From Aurantibacter_A sp965215845 (GTDB lineage Bacteria > Bacteroidota > Bacteroidia > Flavobacteriales > Flavobacteriaceae), in contig CBDCEL010000004.1 in the NCBI GenBank assembly GCA_965215845.1, forward strand, positions 682,001-746,000: a stretch of 64,000 nucleotides of DNA, written 5' to 3'. Position 1 is the stretch's first letter, and each line of letters opens with the position of its first letter. Position numbers and translations under genes: made by a program. The notes under the pieces are model-generated. The model ran no database searches. It saw only the letters and a program-made list of their open reading frames with translations, and had not been told where the DNA came from. This document shows positions 1 through 7,730 of the stretch, piece after piece.

Positions 1-1
1 A

Positions 2-721
2 ACAGTTTGCCTAATGGCTTCCTGTAATACAAACGGACAGAATCAAAAACAATTAAAATCTAATAAAATGAAAAATCAAGAAATTATAAACACAGCGTTC
101 TTCTATTTAAAAGAAGGAAAGGAAAAGGACTTTGAAAAATTACGTAGTAGAGGAAATGTACTACTACAAAAATATGGAGCTAAAATTGAACGAGTAATTA
201 AACCAAAAATGATAGCGACAGGAGAACTTGAACTTCCAGACGAAATTCATTTTGCAGTTTATCCAAACATAGAAGCCAAAGAAGCTTTTGATAAAGACCC
301 TGAATTTATTCAGTTAAAGAAAGACTATGTAGCTAATTCAGTAGAAAAAATGTTCGGATTCATTTCACATAATGATGAAGATTTTGAATTTTACAGGGAA
401 ATTGGAGATTCTAAAAAAACGTATGGAGTAGCATTAATTTACTTAAAAGAACAAAAGAAGTTTAAAGACCAATTTGCAGAATATCATAAAGAAGCTTGTG
501 AGATAATTCCAGAATTTGGAACACACTTTGAACGATTCTTATTACCATTTGCATCGGCTAATGATGCACTTGAACAACCTAGCGAAATTCATAGATTCTA
601 TTTCGAGAGTGAAGAAGGTTTGCAGCAAATGGTTAACGACCAAAGAATGCAACAGTTATTTCCTAAAAGAGATGAAGCGTTGAGTAATTTAATATTCATT
701 TTAGGAGAAGCAATACAATAA
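2..721 (+). CDS. lipoprotein with two DUF1330-like repeats (5' end off window)
   Basis: The frame is open back to the window edge, and the first in-view residues (TVCLMASCNTNG) read like the end of a lipoprotein signal peptide with Cys at the cleavage site, so the true start is probably upstream. An internal ATG at 68 (MKNQEII) is the alternative start. The rest (about 220 aa) holds two similar alpha/beta halves, each with a K/F-rich helix, a conserved E.H or E.HRF strand and a closing helix. This resembles a tandem of ferredoxin-like DUF1330/NIPSNAP-type domains. Function is unknown. Base composition is more A+T-rich than the genes after 13 kb. It is followed directly by an SRPBCC-like gene. 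Confidence 0.7.
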   Translation, partial: TVCLMASCNTNGQNQKQLKSNKMKNQEIINTAFFYLKEGKEKDFEKLRSRGNVLLQKYGAKIERVIKPKMIATGELELPDEIHFAVYPNIEAKEAFDKDPEFIQLKKDYVANSVEKMFGFISHNDEDFEFYREIGDSKKTYGVALIYLKEQKKFKDQFAEYHKEACEIIPEFGTHFERFLLPFASANDALEQPSEIHRFYFESEEGLQQMVNDQRMQQLFPKRDEALSNLIFILGEAIQ

Positions 722-730
722 GTGTTTATT

Positions 731-1135
731 ATGAAAAATTTTGATGTACAAAGTATTGATATAAATGTTTCTTCTAAAATAGCTTTCAATTATATTTCTG
801 ATAATAATAATTTACCAAAATGGACAAATGCTTTTTCAAATATTAAAGGTAAATCAGCATCTATGAACACTCCAAATGGTAGTATAGAAATAGAATTAGA
901 AACAATGTGCTCGCAAGAAAACGGAACTATAGATTGGTATATGACTATGCCAAATGGAGATATAGGAAAAGCTTTTTCTCGGGTTGTTGAAAACGGTTTG
1001 AATTCGTCTATATACTCCTTTGTATTGTTAGCTCCTCCTGTAAAACTTGAAGAGCTTGAAGGAACATTGGAACAACAAAAAACATTGTTGAACGAGGAAT
1101 TAAAAAAACTGAAAAAAATATTGGAACAGTCATAA
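731..1135 (+). CDS. SRPBCC (START/polyketide-cyclase-like) small protein
   Basis: A 134-residue protein. The N-terminus (FDVQSIDINVSSKIAFNYISDNNNLPKWTNAF) has the layout of an SRPBCC ligand-binding fold: first strand, then the helix carrying an N-L-P-x-W motif. The C-terminus ends in a Lys/Glu-rich helix. The fold is recognised by pattern only; ligand and role are unknown. The ATG at 731 is preferred, although a GTG at 722 directly abuts the stop codon of the previous gene. The 9-bp distance suggests co-transcription with the DUF1330-like gene. The gene is A+T-rich, like its upstream neighbour. A hairpin terminator follows. Confidence 0.65.
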   Translation: MKNFDVQSIDINVSSKIAFNYISDNNNLPKWTNAFSNIKGKSASMNTPNGSIEIELETMCSQENGTIDWYMTMPNGDIGKAFSRVVENGLNSSIYSFVLLAPPVKLEELEGTLEQQKTLLNEELKKLKKILEQS

Positions 1136-1142
1136 ATTACTT

Positions 1143-1261
1143 CCCACAACAATGTGTATAAGTAATAGCGGTTTGGGTGTAAATTCAAACCGCATTTCTT
1201 TTTTATTAAGTATATTGTCAACTGAAAGTATTAGCATATAAATCCGCAACTACTCATACAC
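1143..1261. repeat. inter-gene boundary element A (inverted-repeat arms)
   Basis: It begins with CCCACAACAATGTG, identical to 13224-13237. The outer arms GTGTATAAGTA (1154-1164) and TACTCATACAC (1251-1261) pair with one mismatch and enclose an inner hairpin. Elements with a TAACAA/ACAACAATG-type left end and a CATACACAAACCG-type right end recur between cassette-like genes in this window. This suggests a recombination or boundary sequence rather than plain spacer. Confidence 0.5.
1168..1206 (+). terminator. rho-independent terminator
   Basis: An 8-bp perfect stem GCGGTTTG/CAAACCGC (1168-1175 and 1186-1193) with a 10-nt loop is followed by a T-rich tract. It ends the two-gene unit at 2-1135. 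The hairpin also sits inside a larger inverted repeat at 1154-1261. Confidence 0.7.
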
Positions 1262-1262
1262 T

Positions 1263-1305
1263 AAACCGATGATGTTGAATTCGGCTGGCGCCGACCCGAG
1301 TCGCT
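1263..1305. repeat. 43-bp direct repeat, copy 1
   Basis: These 43 bases are identical to 2317-2359. In both places the repeat follows the right arm of a boundary element (CATACAC..AAACCG). It contains the left arm of a 14-bp inverted repeat (1268-1281 with 1337-1350) and a GGCGCC centre. Confidence 0.85.
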
Positions 1306-1552
1306 ACGCTGCTATGGCAGCTCCCGCCCCTCGGGAAATTCAACATCATCGAACAGGGCTACACCAAATTGCTCCCATCCCCAAAGGACGAGGCGCTTCA
1401 GCCCACCAAGCTCAGTCCTTAAGAACTCAACATATCATTGGGCTAAACGCAATTTGGCACGGCCCACTCTGTCTTTTTTAGTTTTACGTAACTTCGTTAC
1501 GACAACAAAAAAAACCAGGGCCGTACTGCGCGTAGCCCTGTTCGTTAGCGGC
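1267..1552. repeat. compound inverted-repeat region without a gene
   Basis: Successive inverted repeats are visible. GATGATGTTGAATT (1268-1281) pairs with its complement at 1337-1350. CGAACAGGGCTAC (1350-1362) pairs with 1532-1544. CCAAATTGC (1364-1372) pairs with 1449-1457. The right end is GTTAGCGGC (1544-1552), the reverse complement of the GCCGCTAAC found at 2195 and 3611. The region therefore has opposed ends and could fold into a long cruciform. I see no convincing gene; a 70-codon open frame here is an artefact of the repeat. It is part of the 446-bp gap between genes (1136-1581). Confidence 0.7.
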
Positions 1553-1581
1553 AATATATAAACGACTATTTAAAATAAAAT

Positions 1582-2202
1582 ATGACAAATAGTAATTCTA
1601 ATTTAAATCCCTCAAAACTTAGAATGACATGGTGGCTTTATTGCGCTGTTGGCTTTATTATAGGGCATTTATTATTTGGTTTAATAGGACATGGATTCAC
1701 TGGATCTCATGAAGGAAGGCCAATAGGAATATCTGCTTTTGCGCACACAGTGGCTTTAATTATTGGCGGTTTGACTGTTTTCTTTATCCAAAGAATTGGA
1801 CTTAAACCTTGGCTTCGAATTTCAAATAGTAGAATTATATACTCTGTTATTATTTATGTAATTGCTTTTCAGTTTGCTGCATATGTTCTTAGACCACCAT
1901 TTGATCATTTTTTTGCCATGCCTGTCCTTGGAATAGCATTGTGGTTCTCATTTGACAAATTAAAATTAAGCCGAATTATTTTACTCTTGACCGCAGTATT
2001 TAGCTTCTGGATTGGAGTAATTGCTAGTGGGATTTTAATCGAAGTAGTTGTTCCATCATTAGGGTATGAATTTGACGATACAACTCTTTTTGATCATGTG
2101 CTGAGTTGGGTAATTGGTGGAGGTGCAGCAGGAATCGTTGGTGGATTTTTAAGTGGTTGGCCTTTAAGCAGGCAATTGATTGGACAAAATAACAGCCGCT
2201 AA
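1582..2202 (+). CDS. unknown integral membrane protein
   Basis: A 206-residue protein with about five hydrophobic segments (roughly residues 14-36, 50-70, 84-104, 108-124, 130-155) and a Gly-rich last segment (VIGGGAAGIVGGFLSGWPLS). I do not recognise the family. The stop codon TAA lies inside a GCCGCTAACAAGG boundary motif, so the coding end and the boundary element overlap, as in gene cassettes. It is a single gene with flanking spacers of about 380-450 bp, A+T-rich relative to the rest of the window, and probably horizontally acquired. Confidence 0.6.
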   Translation: MTNSNSNLNPSKLRMTWWLYCAVGFIIGHLLFGLIGHGFTGSHEGRPIGISAFAHTVALIIGGLTVFFIQRIGLKPWLRISNSRIIYSVIIYVIAFQFAAYVLRPPFDHFFAMPVLGIALWFSFDKLKLSRIILLLTAVFSFWIGVIASGILIEVVVPSLGYEFDDTTLFDHVLSWVIGGGAAGIVGGFLSGWPLSRQLIGQNNSR

Positions 2203-2316
2203 CAAGGTGTATAGTTCATTGCTTCGGATTTTCCTTCGGAAAATCACTCGCAAAAGAACTATCGGCAGTTTTATTTACTAAATTAGTCGCTAAACCTAAC
2301 GCAACGCACCATACAC
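2195..2316. repeat. inter-gene boundary element B
   Basis: It starts at GCCGCTAACAAGGTGTATA. An inner perfect hairpin GATTTTCC/GGAAAATC (2227-2234, 2238-2245) is nested in AGTTC/GAACT (2213-2217, 2256-2260). The right arm, CACCATACACAAACC, partly pairs with GGTGTATAG on the left. The outline matches element A at 1143-1261. The remaining gap to the next gene (2360-2647) shows no gene, only the short conserved box noted at 2524. Confidence 0.55.
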
Positions 2317-2359
2317 AAACCGATGATGTTGAATTCGGCTGGCGCCGACCCGAGTCGCT
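2317..2359. repeat. 43-bp direct repeat, copy 2
   Basis: Identical to 1263-1305. Beyond position 2359 the two copies diverge after a few more matching bases. It lies directly right of boundary element B. Confidence 0.85.
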
Positions 2360-2523
2360 TCGCTCGGAACACCTGCGGCGACCAAAATCCCTTCATCCCA
2401 ATACCCCTCTTAAGGCAGGCATGCGCAAAACCGCACCTGACGCCCCACCGAAAAAGCGGGGCTGCCCAACGACCTACGGCCAAGTGAAACAAAACCTATA
2501 ATTAGAGCACTTCCCTCGCCTCC

Positions 2524-2560
2524 ATTACGGGATTTTAGTATATTTCAATAAGAAACCGAT
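2524..2560 (+). repeat. conserved pre-gene box, copy 1
   Basis: It carries ATTACGGGATTTTAGTATATTTC, then AAACCGATGGAC, the most diverged of four related boxes (also 3781, 7595, 10702). The shared core is ATTTTGCTATATTTCC. Each box lies 50-130 bp upstream of the next gene on the + strand. It could hold a promoter or be the right part of the boundary element. Confidence 0.4.
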
Positions 2561-2647
2561 GGACTACCTGCAACCGGGCTTTAGTGGCCAGCAGCATAGA
2601 CCCACCATTGGAATGGTAAATAGGGGTTGAATTCTAAAAATCAGATT

Positions 2648-3586
2648 ATGAAAACATTTAAAAATGCGCTTTTTAGCATACTCTTGATAGCTGGTCTTTT
2701 TGCATGTAAAACCCAAAAACCTGTAGTAGAACCACAAGTTGACTCCGTCTCTAAAAATGAACTTCAATCTATTCATGTTAATGGGGAGAAGCTGCACTAT
2801 ATGGAACAAGGCACTGGTGAGCCCCTGATCTTTATACACGGCACCATCGGTGATTATCGGGCATGGATTTCACGAATGCAGCCCTATTCCAAAGATTACC
2901 GCGTTATTTCCTATAGTCGCCGGTATGCCTGGCCAAACGAGCAGAAATACGACTCCTTACTTGATTATTCAGTCCGTATTCACGCAGACGATCTTCACAA
3001 TTTGATTCGAGAACTTGGTCTTGAAAAAGTACACCTGGTCGGGCATTCCTATGGTGCATATACCGCACTGACCATGGCCATAGACCACCCTGAAATGGTA
3101 CAATCGTTGGTATTGGGTGAGCCTCCTGCCGCTTCTTTTTTGAAAAATTCAGAAAAAGGGCAAGAGAATTTTGATGATTTCATGGAAAATAACCTTAGAC
3201 CTGCTGCAAACGCATTTCGAAGGGATATGAAGGAAGATGGCTTGGAGTATTTTATTCAAGGGGTCAATGGGCCTGACTTTCGCTTGTCTCAAGTACCTCC
3301 AAGTTGGAAGCAAGGCTGGTTAGATAATCTTTTGGAGCTTTGGGGTTTTGCCATTAACGAGAGCTTTTTGAATTTAGATCCCTCCGATATTAATTCTTTG
3401 GAGGTGCCCGTTCTATTGTTAATAGGAGACAGTTCTCCCACCTTTCTAACGGAGATTTCCAAGGAATTACATAGACTATTGCCCAATAGTGAGATGGTTG
3501 GCATCGAAAATTCCTCCCACGGACTCTTTTTTGAGAACCCTGAAGCTGTTGATAAAGCAATGATGGCGTTTTTAATTCGGAATTGA
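2648..3586 (+). CDS. alpha/beta-hydrolase lipoprotein
   Basis: A 312-residue protein with a lipoprotein signal ending LIAGLFAC (Cys20). The start at 2648 is chosen because it begins the signal peptide directly; an upstream in-frame ATG at 2627 would add seven residues. The alpha/beta-hydrolase fold is clear: oxyanion motif HGTIG (64-68), nucleophile elbow GHSYG (Ser134), Asp261 in LLLIGDSSP and His291 in NSSHGLF. It is likely a periplasmic or membrane-anchored esterase or haloperoxidase-like hydrolase; the substrate is unknown. It stands alone between repeat-bearing spacers. Confidence 0.85.
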   Translation: MKTFKNALFSILLIAGLFACKTQKPVVEPQVDSVSKNELQSIHVNGEKLHYMEQGTGEPLIFIHGTIGDYRAWISRMQPYSKDYRVISYSRRYAWPNEQKYDSLLDYSVRIHADDLHNLIRELGLEKVHLVGHSYGAYTALTMAIDHPEMVQSLVLGEPPAASFLKNSEKGQENFDDFMENNLRPAANAFRRDMKEDGLEYFIQGVNGPDFRLSQVPPSWKQGWLDNLLELWGFAINESFLNLDPSDINSLEVPVLLLIGDSSPTFLTEISKELHRLLPNSEMVGIENSSHGLFFENPEAVDKAMMAFLIRN

Positions 3587-3610
3587 CTTTTATGGATAAC
3601 AAAAAAGCCA

Positions 3611-3624
3611 GCCGCTAACAACGG
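3611..3624 (+). repeat. boundary motif GCCGCTAACAACGG
   Basis: It shares GCCGCTAACAA with 2195-2205 and is the reverse complement of GTTAGCGGC at 1544-1552. It lies 25 bp after the stop of the alpha/beta hydrolase. The 314-bp gap 3587-3900 holds this motif and a conserved box at 3781; I see no gene in it. Confidence 0.5.
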
Positions 3625-3780
3625 TTCCTATAAAAAATCAGCGTCCAGTCACCCAAAGACAGCCCATATGTTCTTGCCGTCTTAAAATCACTTACCCGTA
3701 TCATAGCCGTGACATCATCAAAGGTCACGATCTGTAAAGATGGCTTCGGGACCCAAACCCATGATCGGAACATTTTCCAA

Positions 3781-3825
3781 GCCATCGTTGCAGGATTTTA
3801 CTATATTTCCATAAAAGAACGACGG
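3781..3825 (+). repeat. conserved pre-gene box, copy 2
   Basis: GCCATCGTTG, then GGATTTTACTATATTTCC and a following ACGACGGGAC. It matches the copies at 7595 and 10702 with a few changes. It lies about 75 bp before the next start codon. Confidence 0.5.
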
Positions 3826-3900
3826 GACAGCCCACCTATTTGCACACATAGCATAGCACGGCTCGGGCCCTAAGCCTGAAAACAGACAAAGCAAAAAATT

Positions 3901-4395
3901 ATGAAAAAATTATTCTTGTTGATTCTTTTGGTTCCGATTATTTCAAAGGCCCAAGAAAACCCTTTGGAAATTTTCAGGCCATTGGAAAATTATATTTGGA
4001 GTGCCGAAGGAAAATGGGGAGATGGAAGTAAATTCAAACAAGATATAAGCCTGGAATTTTCATTGAATGACAAAATTGTGAAAGTTGAATCCATGGGTTT
4101 CACCAATACGGAACAAACTGAACTTGGCTCAAGAAATCACGGAATTCGCCAATATGACGAGAAATCGAACAAAATAAGGTTTTGGGAATTTGACGTGTTT
4201 GGCACTTTGACGGAGGGAACTGTTGAAAATGACGGGAAAAATTTAATCTATAGATATGATTACGGAGGGACATTTGTGACCGAAATGTGGATTTATAAAA
4301 ATGAAAAGACATACGGATTTATAGTAGGTATTCATGACGATGGAAAATGGAAACAAAAGTTTCTTGAAACGGAGTTCAAGGGTAAAACGAAATAA
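3901..4395 (+). CDS. secreted lipocalin-like protein of unknown function
   Basis: A 164-residue protein with a cleavable signal peptide (MKKLFLLILLVPIISKAQ). The mature part has alternating short beta-strands rich in Trp and Gly (for example IWSAEGKWGDGSKFKQD, KIRFWEFDVFGTLTEG, TEMWIYKNEKTYGF) that suggest a small beta-barrel, similar in style to DUF1579-type proteins. I do not recognise the exact family. It is exported to the periplasm and stands singly in the accessory region. Confidence 0.65.
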   Translation: MKKLFLLILLVPIISKAQENPLEIFRPLENYIWSAEGKWGDGSKFKQDISLEFSLNDKIVKVESMGFTNTEQTELGSRNHGIRQYDEKSNKIRFWEFDVFGTLTEGTVENDGKNLIYRYDYGGTFVTEMWIYKNEKTYGFIVGIHDDGKWKQKFLETEFKGKTK

Positions 4396-4493
4396 AGCCA
4401 GAAGGTCAAAAATGGCTCCTACGAAAAGGAATAAGGAGGCAAGTCAAAGATAGTGCAGCCTTGGCTACAAGCCATATCATAAAAAACAGTTGA

Positions 4494-5546
4494 ATGCCAC
4501 AAAATTTTTACATAATGGTGTTGACCGTTTTAGGGTCTATAAATGGATTGGCCCTATCGGCTTTTTTTGTATTTGGCTCAAAACGTAGGGAGAAACACCT
4601 TTTCTTTCTGGCCGGACTTTTTTTGGCACTAACCATTAAAATATCCAAATCCGTTGTATTCAAGGCATTGCCAATCGATAGTTATAAGAACGGGTATGTG
4701 ACCTTAAGCATTCTCGCCGTTTTTTTAATAGGGCCGCTGCTGTATTTGTACGTGAGCAACTATTTAGGGCAGAACCAAAAGAATACCCAATGGAAAAGAC
4801 ATTTAGGCATAAACACCCTTGTTATAGCATCGATCATGCTTTATTTCCCTTATTGGGATAATACCGACTTATGGAACGACAAAATAGTGTTCCTATTATA
4901 TTTTCAACGTCTGGCCTATTTGGTTTTTTCAGGAATCTTGATCAAAAAACATATCGGTTTGTTGATGCCAAAAGCCTATGAAAACTTTAAAGGTTTGATT
5001 TGGCTTAAGGGAATCTTCTGGGGAATGGTGCTATTATGGGTCGGCAGCACCTTAATCTTGTCAGGAATAGGAAACAGGCTCGTAACAACTGTTCTCTTCT
5101 TGTTCATGGTCTATTCCCTGTTCGCGATTCTGGTCTATTCACCAAATGCAAAACGTCTCATACTATATCCTCCGAGACCAAAATATGGCAATAGTAAAAT
5201 ATTATATGGTGAGGCCGATCGCGTATTGGAGAGTCTTTCCGATTTGATGTCGGAAAACCAAATTTATAAGAACCCCAATCTTAAAATCTCCGATACGTCC
5301 CAATTCCTCAATATCTCGTCACGCGAATTATCGCAGCTGCTAAACGACAAATTGAATAAAAACTTTAACCGGTACATCAATGAATTTCGTGTAAAAAAAG
5401 CGCAAGAGCTCATCCTTAAAAACGATGAATACACATTGGAAGCCATTGGTCATGAGAGTGGATTTAAATCTAAATCAACCTTTTATTCAACTTTCAAGAA
5501 ACTGACGGGTAAAACTCCAAACGAATTCAAAAAGTCTAAAAAGTAG
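4494..5546 (+). CDS. AraC-family regulator with membrane-spanning N-terminus
   Basis: A 350-residue protein. The first about 220 residues carry some seven hydrophobic helices; the last about 100 residues form an AraC/HTH_18 DNA-binding domain (RYINEFRVKKAQELILK, then YTLEAIGHESGFKSKSTFYSTFKKLTGKTPNEF). This 7TM-HTH arrangement is common in Flavobacteriia and suggests a membrane receptor that regulates transcription directly. Two small lipoprotein genes follow and could be targets, by position only. A paralogue with the same layout is at 7731. The start could also be the ATG at 4515. Confidence 0.85.
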   Translation: MPQNFYIMVLTVLGSINGLALSAFFVFGSKRREKHLFFLAGLFLALTIKISKSVVFKALPIDSYKNGYVTLSILAVFLIGPLLYLYVSNYLGQNQKNTQWKRHLGINTLVIASIMLYFPYWDNTDLWNDKIVFLLYFQRLAYLVFSGILIKKHIGLLMPKAYENFKGLIWLKGIFWGMVLLWVGSTLILSGIGNRLVTTVLFLFMVYSLFAILVYSPNAKRLILYPPRPKYGNSKILYGEADRVLESLSDLMSENQIYKNPNLKISDTSQFLNISSRELSQLLNDKLNKNFNRYINEFRVKKAQELILKNDEYTLEAIGHESGFKSKSTFYSTFKKLTGKTPNEFKKSKK

Positions 5547-5641
5547 TTCGAAATCATGATTCCGAACCACTTTTAAACTCTTATTTCAAGGACTAGATTT
5601 CGATTTCCATAAGTTCGCAATTCACTTGTTAATCATTTAAT

Positions 5642-6139
5642 ATGACAAATAAATCAATACTGGTAATCGGTATGACCTTGGCCATGTTGACATACGGCTG
5701 CAAAGTGTCAAATCATGCTTCTTGTGGTTGGAAAAAAGTCTTTGTAAACAATGCCGACGGAACAACTGCCTACGGCGATAGGCAAGAACTCGTTAGGGCC
5801 GTGAGAGCAGGATATTCGGTGCGAATTGGCTTTGGCGAAAAACCTATTGAGCACGTTGCCGATGCCAACTTCTTAACCGTTGTGGACGGGCAGGTCTTTA
5901 AGGGGGAAGTGTTTGCACAAATTCCGACCATTGTCGGTCAACTACCGACTGTGGAAAATGACAGCTTTAAAATACGGTTTAGAACTTGGAACCATTGGAC
6001 AAAAATGGTGGGCACCAATGGTTACACCACGGCCATCATGACCGATTATCAAAAAGATACCATAGTGAACGACAACAATGAGCGATACAGGTCGTCTACT
6101 TGGTACGTAGCATACCCATGCGGTCAAGAAGTAAATTAG
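5642..6139 (+). CDS. small lipoprotein, paralogue of the gene at 6333
   Basis: A 165-residue protein with the lipobox LTYGC (Cys20). The mature region holds DGTTAYGDRQELVRAVRAGYSVRIGFG, which aligns with AGNAILGSKENLIAHIRGGADIKIGWG in the next gene, followed in both by an IEH.xxA/xSE motif and a VFxGEVxAQ/NEKEVIAQL strand. The family is not recognised. The two genes look like a tandem duplication of a surface or periplasmic lipoprotein, downstream of the AraC regulator. Confidence 0.65.
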   Translation: MTNKSILVIGMTLAMLTYGCKVSNHASCGWKKVFVNNADGTTAYGDRQELVRAVRAGYSVRIGFGEKPIEHVADANFLTVVDGQVFKGEVFAQIPTIVGQLPTVENDSFKIRFRTWNHWTKMVGTNGYTTAIMTDYQKDTIVNDNNERYRSSTWYVAYPCGQEVN

Positions 6140-6332
6140 GAACGGATAATGGCCACAAATAATAGCGAATGAACAAGCATTCAAAAAGGGCGGTTAAAAA
6201 TCTTGCCGCCTTATTGTCAATTCCGTTTATAGTCAATTGGGAGAAACCAAAATACAAATGGCACAACATTCCAAATAGGTTTGAATCTGTTTTTTGAATA
6301 TGCTCAAGAATTTTTAAAAGAGAACCGATAAA

Positions 6333-6839
6333 ATGAAATATAGATTAATCTTAGCTCTACTACTGACTATTGCAATCTCCTGTAAATCAGAAGACCAAAA
6401 CGTCCATTATCAAATTGTTTACCAGAATGACAAAGCAGGAAATGCCATTTTGGGTAGTAAAGAAAACTTAATTGCCCACATTCGTGGAGGAGCGGATATA
6501 AAAATTGGGTGGGGCTCAAAAGGAAAGACACGCCGTATCGAACATCTTTCAGAACCTCTCTGGATTTCCGTGCTAAATGAGAAAGAAGTGATTGCGCAAT
6601 TAGACCCGCATTATACGGCAACGACCGATTGGAATACACTAACTTCAAATTTTTCAGACTCTTTGGAAGTAAACATTGAGTGGCGCGTGGTACTTAGCAC
6701 GAAAGGAGAATTTGACGCCATATGGTACGATAAACACAAGGGAACTTTGGTAAGGCGTGTTCCGCAAAAACATACAATGACGTGGTTCGCTAAAGGGAAT
6801 GCTAGAAATGAGCCACTATTCCTAGTCGAAAAAGAATAA
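6333..6839 (+). CDS. small lipoprotein, paralogue of the gene at 5642
   Basis: A 168-residue protein with signal peptide MKYRLILALLLTIAISC (Cys17 as lipid anchor). It shares the G.xxxLxxxIRxGxxIxIGxG block, the RIEH motif and a Trp-rich C-terminal half (VNIEWRVV, TMTWFAKG) with the upstream paralogue. Function is unknown. The two copies have diverged well below obvious identity, so the duplication is not recent. Confidence 0.65.
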   Translation: MKYRLILALLLTIAISCKSEDQNVHYQIVYQNDKAGNAILGSKENLIAHIRGGADIKIGWGSKGKTRRIEHLSEPLWISVLNEKEVIAQLDPHYTATTDWNTLTSNFSDSLEVNIEWRVVLSTKGEFDAIWYDKHKGTLVRRVPQKHTMTWFAKGNARNEPLFLVEKE

Positions 6840-6920
6840 ATACCAATATCATAAATTTGTAAGCCACCATTGTTTTCGAAGCTTTGATACGAGACGCCAT
6901 CTGCAGTCAAGAAAATAAGA

Positions 6921-7433
6921 ATGTACATAAACGTAGAAACGCAAAGGCTCAGAATAAGACCAATTGAATTGAAAGATGCCAAGTTCATTGTCGAATTGGT
7001 CAATTCTGAAGGGTGGCTAAAATTTATTGGGGACAGAAATATTTCCAATACCACCGATGCCCAAAAATATATTCAAAAGATACTTGACACCGATGATTTT
7101 TATTACAACGTTTTTGAGCATAAGAAGTCACAAGAGGCCATGGGAATTGTGACTTTGCTCAAACGAGAAAATGAAAGATATCATGATATTGGGTTTGCAC
7201 TATTACCTGAATTTGAGAAAAATGGTTATGCGATCGAAGCAAGCAAAAAGTATCTTGAAGAAATAGAAAAAACAGACCAATACGACAATGTAATAGCGAT
7301 TACGATGTCAGAAAATCAAAAATCAATTCGCTTATTGAAGAAACTCGGACTGCATTATAAAGGTGATTATAAAAGAGACCATGAAATTTTGTCATACTAT
7401 GGCTTGAAAAAATTTAAAGAGGCCAGCGGGTAA
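6921..7433 (+). CDS. GNAT N-acetyltransferase, RimJ/RimL type
   Basis: A 170-residue protein. It starts with VETQRLRIRPIELKDAKFIVELVNS, typical of the RimJ/RimL-like GNAT_3 family, has the acetyl-CoA-binding region around DIGFALLPEFEKNGYAIEASK, and ends with the NQKSIRLLKKLGL motif. It likely acetylates a protein N-terminus, antibiotic or small amine; the substrate cannot be told. Its stop TAA lies in GGGTAACAATGTACCC, another boundary-like sequence. It is a single gene between spacers. Confidence 0.85.
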   Translation: MYINVETQRLRIRPIELKDAKFIVELVNSEGWLKFIGDRNISNTTDAQKYIQKILDTDDFYYNVFEHKKSQEAMGIVTLLKRENERYHDIGFALLPEFEKNGYAIEASKKYLEEIEKTDQYDNVIAITMSENQKSIRLLKKLGLHYKGDYKRDHEILSYYGLKKFKEASG

Positions 7434-7543
7434 CAATGTACCCTATGAAAAGCTTCCAAGTTCCTTAAAGATAATTAAGCCCTCTTTTTACCTTAGGTTA
7501 TTTTTTCTTTTAACATGGCTTGTTCCTTAAAAGATACGATTGT

Positions 7544-7563
7544 CTGACAACCGATGGCATCGG
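7544..7563. repeat. 20-bp direct repeat with palindrome, copy 1
   Basis: CTGACAACCGATGGCATCGG is identical to 10654-10673. It contains CCGATGGCATCGG, whose arms CCGATG/CATCGG are complementary. It lies in the spacer between the GNAT gene and the next AraC gene. Confidence 0.75.
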
Positions 7564-7594
7564 AAGACAGCACAAACATTAGAACATTTCCCTC

Positions 7595-7640
7595 GCCATC
7601 GTTGTTGGTTTTTGCTATATTTCCATGAAAAACCGACGGA
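7595..7640 (+). repeat. conserved pre-gene box, copy 3
   Basis: GCCATCGTTG, then TTTTTGCTATATTTCCATGA and AAACCGACGGAC. It is the best match to the copies at 3781 and 10702. It sits about 90 bp before the start codon at 7731. Confidence 0.55.
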
Positions 7641-7730
7641 CCTGCCTTCCAGTTTACGTGCCGTAGACATGCAAGCAGGCTTCCCACCTATCCGCCTAGG
7701 GGATAGTATGACGTCGGCAATCATTGAACA

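Noticed and set aside
1269..1481. 70-codon open frame on the + strand
   Set aside because: It lies wholly within the inverted-repeat block and its composition follows the repeats. Codon use and product (AADPSRYAAMAAPAPREIQ..) are not protein-like.
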